The notes: generated from the letters alone by a model not told the origin. Positions 17,145 through 25,553 are shown, counted from the stretch's first letter. The stretch is 33,292 nucleotides of DNA from Anaerolineales bacterium (GCA_013360875.1 JABWAU010000066.1:1-33292), one strand, 5' to 3'. Numbers and translations are program-made.

Positions 17145-17708
17145 ATGGAACTATTCGAAGCAATTCATGGCAGACAATCACAGGGAAAGGTCAAACCCGA
17201 CGCCGTGCCGCGCGAGACAATCGAAAAACTCTTAAGCGCGGCGGTTCAGGCGCCAAACCATTACAAGGTGCGACCGTGGCGATTCGTCGTGTTGACCGGC
17301 GAGGGACGGAACAGACTCGGCGACGTGATGGCCGCTTCGCAAAGGGACCGTCAGCCTGATCTGCCGCAAGTCGCCTTCGACAAAATCCGAAGCCTTCCGC
17401 TCCGCGCGCCGGTGGTGATCGCAGTGGGCGTGGACAAACCGTCCGAAGAAAAGGTGGTCGAGATCGAGAACGTATGCGCGGCGGCGGCAGCCTGCCAGAA
17501 CATTTTGCTCGCCGCGCAGGCGTTGGGATTGGGCGCAAAGTGGCGCACAGGTGAATGGGCGCGTGACCCGAAGGTAAAGGAGTTTTTGGGCTTTGCGCCG
17601 GACCAGCACCTTATCGCGTTTCTTTATATCGGTTATCCCGAGTTCACGCTCGAACCGCGTGAAAGACCGTCGTTCGAGGATCGGACGGTGTGGGTGGAGG
17701 GGAAGTGA
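17145..17708 (+). CDS. Nitroreductase family protein (small YdjA-like)
   Basis: This 187-residue FMN-dependent oxidoreductase fold has a family start ELFEAIHGRQSQGKVK, with the FMN-phosphate-contacting Arg region. It continues SAAVQAPNHYKVRPWRFVVL, which is typical of small one-domain nitroreductases. Other segments are ENVCAAAAACQNILLAAQALGLGAKWRTG and LGFAPDQHLIAFLYIGYPE. The length matches YdjA-type proteins (about 180-190). Such enzymes reduce nitro or quinone compounds with NAD(P)H, but the natural substrate is unknown. The ribosome-binding site ACGGAGGAAAC is strong. The stop lies in a heptamer repeat. Confidence 0.85.
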   Translation: MELFEAIHGRQSQGKVKPDAVPRETIEKLLSAAVQAPNHYKVRPWRFVVLTGEGRNRLGDVMAASQRDRQPDLPQVAFDKIRSLPLRAPVVIAVGVDKPSEEKVVEIENVCAAAAACQNILLAAQALGLGAKWRTGEWARDPKVKEFLGFAPDQHLIAFLYIGYPEFTLEPRERPSFEDRTVWVEGK

Positions 17709-17757
17709 GAAGTGGAAAGTGGAAAGTAGAAAGTGAGAAGTGGAAAGTGGGAAGCGA
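17703..17757 (+). repeat. Heptamer-type tandem repeat over the nitroreductase stop
   Basis: Degenerate GAAAGTG/GAAGTGA units run from the stop codon region onward, about seven copies. The nitroreductase TGA (17706-17708) is part of the first unit. Confidence 0.6.
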
Positions 17758-17824
17758 AAAGCCTGTCCTCCCGAAAGAGCATCGGGGCGATGTGAGCGAA
17801 GTCGAAGGGTGGAAGGTGGATGAT

Positions 17825-17861
17825 AAAGAGCGATGGGCTTGAATGGCTCATCGCTCTTTTT
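17825..17861 (+). terminator. Rho-independent terminator downstream of the nitroreductase
   Basis: AAAGAGCGATG (17825-17835) pairs with CATCGCTCTTT (17849-17859), and the T-rich tail runs to 17861. The stem is 11 bp with a 13-nt loop. Confidence 0.8.
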
Positions 17862-17872
17862 ATTGCTCAGGT

Positions 17873-17920
17873 GTTTACCTGTGTACCTGTGCACTTGTGT
17901 ACCGGTTTACCTGTCTACCT
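17873..17920. repeat. Six 8-bp tandem repeats
   Basis: Units are GTTTACCT, GTGTACCT, GTGCACTT, GTGTACCG, GTTTACCT, GTCTACCT, consensus GTGTACCT. There is no spacer, so this is not a CRISPR array. The segment lies between the terminator and the palindromic element at 17933. Confidence 0.75.
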
Positions 17921-17932
17921 CTCCTCTCGGAG

Positions 17933-18067
17933 AGTGTTTTGAAATTCAGACCCTAAAGGTTTTTCTGGCGAATCGGATTCAAAATTTGCACAGAAAGCCT
18001 GCTTGAAATGCTTTTTTTGCTTGCAATAGAAACCTTTAGGGTCTCTGTCTTATATTTTCAAAACACT
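17933..18067. repeat. AT-rich palindromic (MITE-like) element with nested inverted repeats
   Basis: Outer arms AGTGTTTTGAAA (17933-17944) and its complement near 18055-18067 enclose AGACCCTAAAGGTTT (17948-17962) and AAACCTTTAGGGTCT (18030-18044). The arms are asymmetrically spaced (3 versus 10 nt). The core is AT-rich and shows no ORF. The element abuts the stop of TIR protein 1 (minus strand) and may terminate its transcript. Confidence 0.7.
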
Positions 18068-18070
18068 TTC

Positions 18071-21000
18071 TCACGGCTCGCTGACCGTCAACGATTCGAA
18101 CGACACCTCCACCGGCAGGGTCTGTGGGGACGAGACGCCGATGCCGATCATGCCGCCTCTGAGGTTGTATTTCGCGTCCACGAGCGTTTTGACCAGTGTA
18201 TCGTTGACGTAGAGCGTGAGTTCGTTCCCGTTGCAAACGGCTCGATAGGTATTGGTCGCCTGCCCCGATTTGATCGCGCCGGAGCCTCCCCCGGCAAGTT
18301 GGACGTATCCCTGCAGGGCGGTGGCGGCCGGGTCATGCGCGCTGATCGAATACAAACCTGCGTTCGAGACCATGAACTCATACCAGTTTTCCCCGTTGTA
18401 ATGACAGACCAGGCTGACGCCGTTGGCATTATTGCCGTAATTCGCGGTCGTCAGTTCCAGTTGAACGCTGGAATAATCGGAGGCATTGTTCACCAGGTAA
18501 AACCTGGGGATCTTTTCCGCGTCCGGCGAGAGTTGAACGAACAGACTGCCGCCATCTGTTCGAGCGTTGACCTGATTTTCGGAGCCGGTCACCATGAAGC
18601 GTTCCCACGACGCGCCCAGGTCCGCATCGAATTCCTCCGTATAAAGGAGTTGGGAAGCGGGAGCCTGCGACGACACGTTACCGGACACTTCGCCGGCTTG
18701 GATTTCCACAGGTTGCTCCGCTTCATCCGTCGCGGCATATTCCAAAATAAGATTCCCATCGGGATCGCGAACGCGCCATACGTGGGCGGGATACGTCTCC
18801 TGCCGGTCGGTTTCTCCTGCGGGAATGGTCAGGTATAGTTGTTCCTTCCCTTCGAAATCCACCCAATACACCTCCACGTCGGTTGCCGTATTGTTCGTAA
18901 AAACAAGGGTGACAACCTCGTTGGCGGGCTGCGCCTCATCCGCTGCTCTGGGTTCGGGAGCGGACACCACGTATCCAAATAACGAAAGACTGCAATCATC
19001 GCGATACAGGTAGCGTTGACACTCCTCCGCCGTCAGAGGTTCGAGTTCGTATTCCTGCGCGATCTGCAACAGGGCATCATAGTCAATCGTGAATTCCTTG
19101 GAAGTCTTGTCGGCGCTGGCGGTCAAAACCTTTTTGTTGTCCGGGCTGAAAGCGACGGAATAGGCGTCCTCGTTATTCCCCTCGTATTTGTAGATCTCCT
19201 TGCCGGTTTCCGCATTCCACACGCGGACCGTGGTGTCCGCGCTCGCCGAAGCGATCAGTGAATCATCCTGGCTGATGTCGAGATCGAAAATCCTGCCGGT
19301 ATGCCCGGTCATGACGTTCATTTCCCTGCCTGTGTCGGCGTCCCATTTCCTGACGGTATTGTCAAACCCGCCGGTATACACATATTTGCCGTCACGACTG
19401 AAGATTGCAGTGATCACCTGATCGGTGTGACCGCGTAGTTCCACCAGCAATTCACCGGATTCGGCATCCATGATCTGGGCAACATTACCGGAGGGAACCA
19501 CGAAGCGTTTTCCATCCGGACTAATCCTTGGGTTGTACCCGCCTGTGTTGATTCCGCGTATGAAATTACCGGTCCGCGAATCCCATACGCTCACAACACC
19601 GCTTCCCTCCGAAAACACAGTACTGCCATCAGGACCAAAAACCGCCGATTCAATGGTGGAATCCTGACCCTCCATCGTCAGAACAGGCGCAGCCTGTCCC
19701 ACGACCCAAATCGAAATCGTGGAATCATGGACGATAACGACCCGATTGCCATCCTGCGGATCAAAGGAGACTGAGCGGCCGGTAAATTGACCAACGACCT
19801 CTCCCGTCGAGGCGTCGTGGATTAATATAACGCCGTTATCGTCAACCGTGGCGATCCATTTACCGTCCGAACTGTAATCGGCGTCCGTGTTGGGGGCGTT
19901 ATGCTGTTTGAACAGCAGGGTCTCGATCCTCAGGTTCGCCGCCCACAATTTTGCGGAGGAATCCCAACTGCCGGTCACCATCCGATCCCCGTCCGCGTTG
20001 AACGCGAGCGAGTTCACTTCTCCATGATGCGCCGACAGGTTGAAACGTTCGGTGCCGTAGACCCAGTCCCAGATCTTGATCCCGGCGGATACCGTGACCA
20101 TACTCAGGTTATCCGGGGCAAAATCCACGTCGTAGATGGTCGCCCGATTCCCGTTCAGCCGCTGGAGTTCGATCCCATTTTCCGCATTCCATACCACCAC
20201 CGTCTTATATCCTCCCGTAAGGACGCGCGTCCCATCCTGGCTGAATGCCACAGACTTTACAGACGTTCCGGATCGAAAACCTTCCGGGCGAAGTTTGAAA
20301 AGCAGGGAACTGGTTTCAACATCCCATACGATGGCGGTGCCGTCGTCGCTTCCGCTGACCAGCCGCGCGCCGCCCGGGCCGAAGTCCAGCGAGTTCACAA
20401 AGTTGGTGTGGCTGGGCAACGACACTTTCAGCGTTCCCGTATCGGCATACCATAATTTGACGAGATTATCGTCACCCGCCGTGGCGATCCACCTGCCGTC
20501 CGGGCTGAAGTCCAGATCGTTGATCCAACCATCGGGATGCCCGGCAATGGCGAACAATTCATCGCCGGTGTTCACGTCCACTACCTTTGCGGTTCCGTTC
20601 GAACTGGAGATGCCCAGTCGCCTTCCATCGGGGCTGAAATCCAACCCGGAAATGGAACTTTCGTCGTTGAACGGATTCAGGGTGTGAACCGTTTCCCGGC
20701 TTTCCACGTCAATGATCCTGACCATCCCATTGTCGTCGCCAAAGGCAGCGTAGGCGCCCGTTGGGTCGTAGGCGGTCTCCCATACGATCACGTCGTCGTT
20801 GAACCAGGTATGCAGAACGTTGGGCGTGTTCAAACTGGAGAACAGGGCTGACTTCGATTCGTCAAGGACAAATCCATCCGCCTCCGTCTCCTGAATGGAT
20901 AGCAAAGCCAGCATCAGGCTCAATTGCGTATCGCTGTTCCTCTGGTTGATGGCTTCCGACGCCAGCGCGAGCGCGTTCGCCACGCGAGCAACCGTTTGAG

Positions 21001-21853
21001 CGATTGCCTCATTCTCCTTCGCGATCTGCTCGTTCGCCACGGCGGTCGCGGCGTTATTATCCGCCCTGATCTGTTCCGCCACTGCGGTATTGGCATTGTT
21101 ATTAGCGCGGACGGTTTCCGCCTCCGCGACCCCCCATTGAATAAACGCAAAAATGGACAGCGCCAGCAAAGCCACGCCCACCACCGCCGCGATGATGCGG
21201 TTTCGTCTGCGGATCGACGCGGCGTATTTTCGAGCGGCTTGCACGTATTCGACGTGCAGGGGCGTCGGGGCCGGCTCCTTGCCTGCCGCGCCCTGACCGA
21301 TGAACGTCTCCGCATCCTGCAAGTCGTTCCCCCGCACGAGATAACTGTCATTGCGCCCCTTGGCATCCCATTCCTTTGCCCGGTTGAACAGGCGCGTGTG
21401 CTGGGCAAGCCAGTCCAGGTCCGTGTTGATCGCCTCGACCAGCGCCGGCAGGGTCTTATCCAGTTCCTGTTCGTCGCGGATGAAGACCCAGTTATGGGAG
21501 GAAATCTTTTCGTGAAGTTTTGATTCCTTGCCCGGCTCGCGGTATAGAATGGGAATGAAGCGTTTGTTACTCTCCACTGCAAGTTCGATCTCTTTCTTGC
21601 AGACCTCGGAAGCGACCGAATCCGGGCTGATCACAAAGATGAAGGCATTCGAAGATTGGATGCCCTTGGTGATCTCAGCCATCCAATCCGCGCTGAGGGG
21701 AATCCCCTCCCAATCCACCCAAATATCCTCGGGGGCAAAGCCCTTTGCCACCAGTCCGTCATACAGCTGCTTGACAAAGACCTTGTCCTTGCGGGAGTAT
21801 GAGATCATCAAACTTGCGGTCTTGCGGGGTGTGGAGGAGTCCTGAGATTCCAT
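18071..21853 (-). CDS. TIR-TM-coiled coil-WD40-VHL-like-LamG-like membrane protein (TIR protein 1)
   Basis: This protein has 1260 residues. TIR domain at 13-145: SLMISYSRKD, WVDWEGIPLSADW, and SPDSVASEVCKKEIE with candidate catalytic E88. A basic segment RRRNR (215-219) precedes a transmembrane helix at about 220-240, predicting TIR inside. An Asn/Ala-rich coiled coil follows (245-300). Fourteen WD40-type blades (about 350-918) could form two seven-bladed propellers, followed by an LTAEECQRYL tail. Residues 978-1045 resemble the pVHL beta domain, keeping W997, Y1007, T1020, H1024 and W1026. Residues 1070-1260 look like a LamG/ConA-like jelly roll. ATG 21853 is preferred to the 22-residue longer start because AAAGGA lies upstream and the extra codons are uncharacteristic. 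TIR domains cleave NAD+ or act as scaffolds; which applies here is unknown. Confidence 0.85.
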   Translation of the reverse strand: MESQDSSTPRKTASLMISYSRKDKVFVKQLYDGLVAKGFAPEDIWVDWEGIPLSADWMAEITKGIQSSNAFIFVISPDSVASEVCKKEIELAVESNKRFIPILYREPGKESKLHEKISSHNWVFIRDEQELDKTLPALVEAINTDLDWLAQHTRLFNRAKEWDAKGRNDSYLVRGNDLQDAETFIGQGAAGKEPAPTPLHVEYVQAARKYAASIRRRNRIIAAVVGVALLALSIFAFIQWGVAEAETVRANNNANTAVAEQIRADNNAATAVANEQIAKENEAIAQTVARVANALALASEAINQRNSDTQLSLMLALLSIQETEADGFVLDESKSALFSSLNTPNVLHTWFNDDVIVWETAYDPTGAYAAFGDDNGMVRIIDVESRETVHTLNPFNDESSISGLDFSPDGRRLGISSSNGTAKVVDVNTGDELFAIAGHPDGWINDLDFSPDGRWIATAGDDNLVKLWYADTGTLKVSLPSHTNFVNSLDFGPGGARLVSGSDDGTAIVWDVETSSLLFKLRPEGFRSGTSVKSVAFSQDGTRVLTGGYKTVVVWNAENGIELQRLNGNRATIYDVDFAPDNLSMVTVSAGIKIWDWVYGTERFNLSAHHGEVNSLAFNADGDRMVTGSWDSSAKLWAANLRIETLLFKQHNAPNTDADYSSDGKWIATVDDNGVILIHDASTGEVVGQFTGRSVSFDPQDGNRVVIVHDSTISIWVVGQAAPVLTMEGQDSTIESAVFGPDGSTVFSEGSGVVSVWDSRTGNFIRGINTGGYNPRISPDGKRFVVPSGNVAQIMDAESGELLVELRGHTDQVITAIFSRDGKYVYTGGFDNTVRKWDADTGREMNVMTGHTGRIFDLDISQDDSLIASASADTTVRVWNAETGKEIYKYEGNNEDAYSVAFSPDNKKVLTASADKTSKEFTIDYDALLQIAQEYELEPLTAEECQRYLYRDDCSLSLFGYVVSAPEPRAADEAQPANEVVTLVFTNNTATDVEVYWVDFEGKEQLYLTIPAGETDRQETYPAHVWRVRDPDGNLILEYAATDEAEQPVEIQAGEVSGNVSSQAPASQLLYTEEFDADLGASWERFMVTGSENQVNARTDGGSLFVQLSPDAEKIPRFYLVNNASDYSSVQLELTTANYGNNANGVSLVCHYNGENWYEFMVSNAGLYSISAHDPAATALQGYVQLAGGGSGAIKSGQATNTYRAVCNGNELTLYVNDTLVKTLVDAKYNLRGGMIGIGVSSPQTLPVEVSFESLTVSEP

Positions 21854-21878
21854 CTCGATGTCCGTCCTTTCGTTAATT

Positions 21879-21893
21879 GGACATACCTTGTCC
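21879..21893. promoter_or_regulatory. Small inverted repeat upstream of TIR protein 1
   Basis: GGACA-TACCT-TGTCC lies 26 bp upstream of the TIR start and close to a possible minus-strand -10 (TAATAC). It could be an operator, but it is short and unrepeated in the window. Confidence 0.25.
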
Positions 21894-21923
21894 TGTATTA
21901 CTAACCCCCCTATGGGCAATGGG

Positions 21924-22814
21924 TTACTGCCGGGTTTCCAGGATTTCCACCATCAAATCGGGACGGTCCGTGATGATGCCATCTACGCCCCACTCGATGT
22001 ATTGCCGCATCAGTTCGGGGTCGTCCACCGTCCACGGTTCGACGCGGATATTTTTGGCGTGCGCCTCGCGGATAAAGCGTTTCGTCATGATCGGGATGTT
22101 CATGGATTCCGCCGGGTCATAAGGCGGCTGGATGGATTGATATTGCGGCGCGACCAGCCCGCTCAGGAAGATTTTGCCGAGCAACACGAAGCGGGTCACT
22201 TCGCCGCGTGAAGCGGAAGTGGCAACCTCCGGGCAGGTCGAGCGGAAGTTCCCCATCGCGTCGTCGTGGAAGGAGGCAACCATCACTTTATCCTGCATAT
22301 CGTATTTGCGGATCAGGTTGCACAGAGGAGCGTCAATCGGGGTCTTCGTCAATTTGATCTCGATCACGTAACGCATCTGCGGAAACTTCTCGAAGGCTTC
22401 ATCGAGGGTCGGAACCGTGATGCCCAGTCCGCGATAGGGAAACGTCTGTCCGCCGTCCTTCGACCAATCGTACGCCGCGTCGAGTTTCTTCAACTCTTCG
22501 AGCGTCATATCTTCGATGCGACCCATGCCGTCGGTTGTATCGTCCACCGTCTCGTCGTGCATCAAAACGATGTGACCGTCCTTCGTGATGTGCGCGTCCA
22601 TCTCAAGGACGTCTGCTCCTGTTTCGACGGCTTTTTCGAAAGCGTACAGCGTGTCGCCGGGCCAGACCCCATCCCCGCCCTGGTGCGCGATCACGAGCGG
22701 GCGCGTCACGTCATCGTAATAAGGGTGGGATGGCGCGCCCGGTGTGAACAGCAAAAACAGCAGAAGGACGGTCAGGGTCAGCGCCAGAAGGGCGCGCACG
22801 GGTTTTCTTTGCAT
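21924..22814 (-). CDS. glpQ: Glycerophosphodiester phosphodiesterase, membrane-anchored or exported
   Basis: This 296-residue TIM-barrel phosphodiesterase hydrolyses glycerophosphodiesters to glycerol-3-phosphate and an alcohol. An N-terminal hydrophobic helix (about 5-25, RALLALTLTVLLLFLLF) acts as anchor or signal. GDPD motifs are LVIAHQGGDGVWPGDTLYAF, where the usual HRG is HQG (the catalytic His kept, the Arg replaced), EMDAHITKDGHIVLMHDETVDDTT with metal and catalytic residues, and the C-terminal WTVDDPELMRQYIEWGVDGIITDRPDL. ATG 22814 is chosen; the longer frame from 22865 would overlap the upstream gene and precede the signal helix with an unlikely sequence. It lies 7 bp after the membrane protein gene, suggesting an operon. 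The Arg-to-Gln change may affect activity. Confidence 0.85.
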   Translation of the reverse strand: MQRKPVRALLALTLTVLLLFLLFTPGAPSHPYYDDVTRPLVIAHQGGDGVWPGDTLYAFEKAVETGADVLEMDAHITKDGHIVLMHDETVDDTTDGMGRIEDMTLEELKKLDAAYDWSKDGGQTFPYRGLGITVPTLDEAFEKFPQMRYVIEIKLTKTPIDAPLCNLIRKYDMQDKVMVASFHDDAMGNFRSTCPEVATSASRGEVTRFVLLGKIFLSGLVAPQYQSIQPPYDPAESMNIPIMTKRFIREAHAKNIRVEPWTVDDPELMRQYIEWGVDGIITDRPDLMVEILETRQ

Positions 22815-22821
22815 GGTTTCA

Positions 22822-23334
22822 TCAAAAAACGAAATACCGCGCAATGGACATGAAGACCAGCGCAAGGAGCAGCGTCACGGAGGCGGTCATCGAAAAGGTG
22901 CCTTGCTTCTTCTGCAACGCCCTCATCTGCGACATCTGTTCATCCGTGGGCTTGCCCTGAAATTGCGCGCCGAGTTGCGCCATGGCTTTTGTCGTCTGCC
23001 CAATCAGAATGCCGAACACAAAGCCGACCAGCGCGAACCCCGCGCCGATCCCAAACCCGATTCCCGCGCCGGAGCGCATCCAGGCGGTGGCTGAAAAGCC
23101 GCTCGAGTCATTCCAATACAGCAGGAAGCCCGCAAGGATGGTCAAGCCGGCCGCGGCGGACATCCGCTGGCTGAACTTCAGATTCCCCATGAGATGACCG
23201 ATGAATTTCTGTCCCGCTTCCGCCGTCGCGCCGATGGCGGGAGCGATGAAAAACGTCATCATCAACGTCCCGCCAACCCAGAAGACGCCGGCGACGATGT
23301 GGACGATACGCAGAAGCCAGATGTAGTAAGTCAT
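22822..23334 (-). CDS. Four-helix integral membrane protein of unknown function
   Basis: This 170-residue protein has hydrophobic segments at about 5-25, 50-68, 83-108 and 147-167. The opening YYIWLLRIVHIVAGVFWVGG carries an early His followed by the FWVGG signature common in small CopD/DUF2269-like membrane proteins, which is a weak hint only. A soluble loop (QFQGKPTDEQMSQMRALQKKQG) separates the last two helices. ATG 23334 follows AAAGGAGAG at good spacing; the longer frame from 23388 adds an unlikely N-terminus. Co-directional with the phosphodiesterase gene 7 bp downstream. Confidence 0.7.
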   Translation of the reverse strand: MTYYIWLLRIVHIVAGVFWVGGTLMMTFFIAPAIGATAEAGQKFIGHLMGNLKFSQRMSAAAGLTILAGFLLYWNDSSGFSATAWMRSGAGIGFGIGAGFALVGFVFGILIGQTTKAMAQLGAQFQGKPTDEQMSQMRALQKKQGTFSMTASVTLLLALVFMSIARYFVF

Positions 23335-23412
23335 TGTTCTCTCCTTTGGTGAATTGGACACGGTGTATGCAACACTTGTAACGCGCAACTGATACGGCGC
23401 GAACTCCCTCGT

Positions 23413-24294
23413 TTACCCGCTCCTCCACAGATAACGATTGATCCGCGCGTCCGTCAACCGAAAACCGATGCGTTGATAGACCCTGACTCCCATTTCAGTG
23501 GAGAAGAGAACGGCGTATTTGTATCCATCACGATCCCTTGCCTCAATCAACGGTTTCAATGTGATCGCTCCGCCGATCCCTTTGCCGCGCGCAGACGGAA
23601 TTGTGGCTACCGCGTACACGCTGGCGACTCCTCCGCCGTTGAAGAGCATATTCGTCGCCACAGGCTCATCCTGCAAATATCCCACAAACATCCGCCAGGG
23701 CGTTTTGCCGATGCCGATCGTGCGAGTCGCATCCACCCACGCCTGACCCGCCCATTCGGGGATCTCATAGGTTTCCACGAACACCTTTTTGAAATCATAA
23801 AGTTCTGCCTCGTTCGCAACCTCCCTGACGACAAAATTCCCAGGGGATTGCGCAAGCGCAGACTCGTTTATTTTGCCCAACTCCGCCACCATGCACGGCG
23901 CGCCGAGTTCGGTCTGCTTGATGCCGGCCGCCAGTTCCTTTTGCTGTTCAGCCATGTCAATCAAGCCATGCGCCTGGAGACGTTGCGGCAGGTCGGTAGG
24001 GGTCGTTTCAGGACCCGTCCACCAGAAAAAGTAGGGAGCGTTCCGTTCCCCGAACCAGGCGATGGTCTCTTCAATTGCCGCGTCCGCTTCGGAATCGGAA
24101 AGACGCGTATTCCACACGCCCTTGAACATTGGGTTGGTGGGAAAGGTGTAATGCCGCGATAGTTTTTCGCTTTCAGCCAATTCCCCATTGGGCAGGTTGT
24201 TCGCCATCGAGCGAAACAGGTCGTGCAGGTTCTCGAACACCGCCAGACCCAGTTGTTCGTCCGTGGCGTCCCCAAGGATGGGATCAGTAGCCAT
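23413..24294 (-). CDS. GNAT-family N-acetyltransferase
   Basis: This 293-residue protein has its catalytic domain in the C-terminal half (about 155-293). The acetyl-CoA pyrophosphate loop is ARGKGIGGAITL (R/Q-x-x-G-x-G/A type) after the strand VASVYAVATIP. The late GNAT strand-helix MGVRVYQRIGFRLTDARINRYLW closes the fold. The N-terminal half (about 1-150) has no known motif and may be a second, degenerate acetyltransferase fold. Acceptor unknown. AAGGAG precedes ATG 24294, and a plausible promoter lies at 24312-24341 on the minus strand. Confidence 0.8.
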   Translation of the reverse strand: MATDPILGDATDEQLGLAVFENLHDLFRSMANNLPNGELAESEKLSRHYTFPTNPMFKGVWNTRLSDSEADAAIEETIAWFGERNAPYFFWWTGPETTPTDLPQRLQAHGLIDMAEQQKELAAGIKQTELGAPCMVAELGKINESALAQSPGNFVVREVANEAELYDFKKVFVETYEIPEWAGQAWVDATRTIGIGKTPWRMFVGYLQDEPVATNMLFNGGGVASVYAVATIPSARGKGIGGAITLKPLIEARDRDGYKYAVLFSTEMGVRVYQRIGFRLTDARINRYLWRSG

Positions 24295-24311
24295 GTGAAT
24301 CTCCTTATCTA

Positions 24312-24341
24312 TTGATAAAACGACAAACCGATTCCCGTCAA
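24312..24341 (-). promoter_or_regulatory. Promoter for the acetyltransferase gene
   Basis: On the minus strand TTGACG (24341-24336), an 18-bp spacer and TATCAA (24317-24312) lie between the HEAT-repeat stop and the acetyltransferase ATG. The -35 box is near consensus and the -10 box moderate. Confidence 0.45.
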
Positions 24342-24343
24342 CG

Positions 24344-25483
24344 CTAAGTGAATTTTGCCGCAGCCTCCTTTGCCAGCAAATGCAATTCCCGGTCCGCGCG
24401 GTTGGCGGCGACCTCCTGCAGGGCAGGCAATGTCCGTTTATCCTTCAACCGTCCCATTGCCTCGATCACGCGCTTCTTTACTTCCCGTTCGGGATCGTTC
24501 AACATCTCCAGCAGGATATCCGCCACGCGCGGATCGCGGATCTCCGGCAGGACGTTCACCGAATGAATGCGGATCCACATTTCGGGATGACTCAACGCTT
24601 CAACCAGGACCTCGAAACTGTCCGCGCCGAAATTGACCAGTGCCTCCGCCGACGCCTTCCCCACATCGTGATGCAGGTCGTACAACGCCATGCCCAGCGG
24701 TTCGATGGCGCGCCGGTCACCGATCCTTCCGAGCAGGATGGCGGCAAACCTGCGGACCGCGCCCTCCTTATCCTGCAACGCTTCGATCAACGGTGCGACC
24801 GCCGCGGCGCCCATCCTCTCGATGGCGCTCAACAGATCGCCCGCCGCAGCCTCGCGTTCGTACCACCAATACGGATCGCGCAGCGCCTCCAATAGGAATG
24901 GTATCGCCGCGGGATGACCGGTCTCTCCCAACGCCTTCGCCGCCGCCTGGCGCACTTCGATCTTTGGATCATCCAGCAGAACCTCGGTGATCTCATCGAA
25001 CGTGGATGGGTCCTTGAAATAACCCAGCCCCAAACATGCCCCCATGCGGACCTCGTCATCGGGGTCCTTCAACGCGGCAATCAACGGTTCGATGGCTTGC
25101 CTGTCGCCGATCCTCCCCAACGCGATGGCGGCGCGGGCGCGGACGGTATAGTATTCGCCTCTCAAAGCGTCGAGCAATACGGGAACGGTTGACTTGTCCC
25201 TGCGAAGACCCAGCACCTCCGCCGCTCTTGCGCGGAGGATGGGATGCGCGGTTGAAAGTAGGTTGATCAATGAGGGGGAGGCGGAGGGGATTCGGGCGAG
25301 TATCTGCTGATAGACCGGGAGCAGGGTCAGGTCACGCGTTTGAAGCGCTTCGAGGAGGATTGGCACGGCGTCCGCGTCGAGGCGGATCAAATCCTGCGCG
25401 GCGCGGTCGCGTTGGGTCGAATCTGAAAGCCCGGCAACAAGCCGTTTTGCTTCTCCTTGTTTGCCGCCGGTCAGCCAGGACAT
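24344..25483 (-). CDS. HEAT-repeat (PBS lyase type) scaffold protein
   Basis: This 379-residue all-helical solenoid is built from about ten HEAT repeats of roughly 31 residues. Recurrent signatures include VRARAAIALGRIGDRQAIEPLIAALKDPDDEVR, spread over successive units, with close variants (VRRFAAILLGRIGDRRAIEPLGMAL; VKKRVIEAMGRLKDKRTLPALQEV). No catalytic residues, signal peptide or membrane segment are present, so a protein-binding or scaffold role is likely; the partner is unknown. It is divergent from the E1alpha gene, with about 170 bp between the starts. Confidence 0.82.
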   Translation of the reverse strand: MSWLTGGKQGEAKRLVAGLSDSTQRDRAAQDLIRLDADAVPILLEALQTRDLTLLPVYQQILARIPSASPSLINLLSTAHPILRARAAEVLGLRRDKSTVPVLLDALRGEYYTVRARAAIALGRIGDRQAIEPLIAALKDPDDEVRMGACLGLGYFKDPSTFDEITEVLLDDPKIEVRQAAAKALGETGHPAAIPFLLEALRDPYWWYEREAAAGDLLSAIERMGAAAVAPLIEALQDKEGAVRRFAAILLGRIGDRRAIEPLGMALYDLHHDVGKASAEALVNFGADSFEVLVEALSHPEMWIRIHSVNVLPEIRDPRVADILLEMLNDPEREVKKRVIEAMGRLKDKRTLPALQEVAANRADRELHLLAKEAAAKFT

Positions 25484-25553
25484 GTCTTTATTTTACACGA
25501 TGTAAGGCGAGATTAATCCCGCCCTGCCGAAAAATCGGACGGAAAATCTCTGA

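Noticed and set aside
17873-17920. CRISPR array
   Set aside because: Units are 8 bp with no spacers and no cas gene is present.
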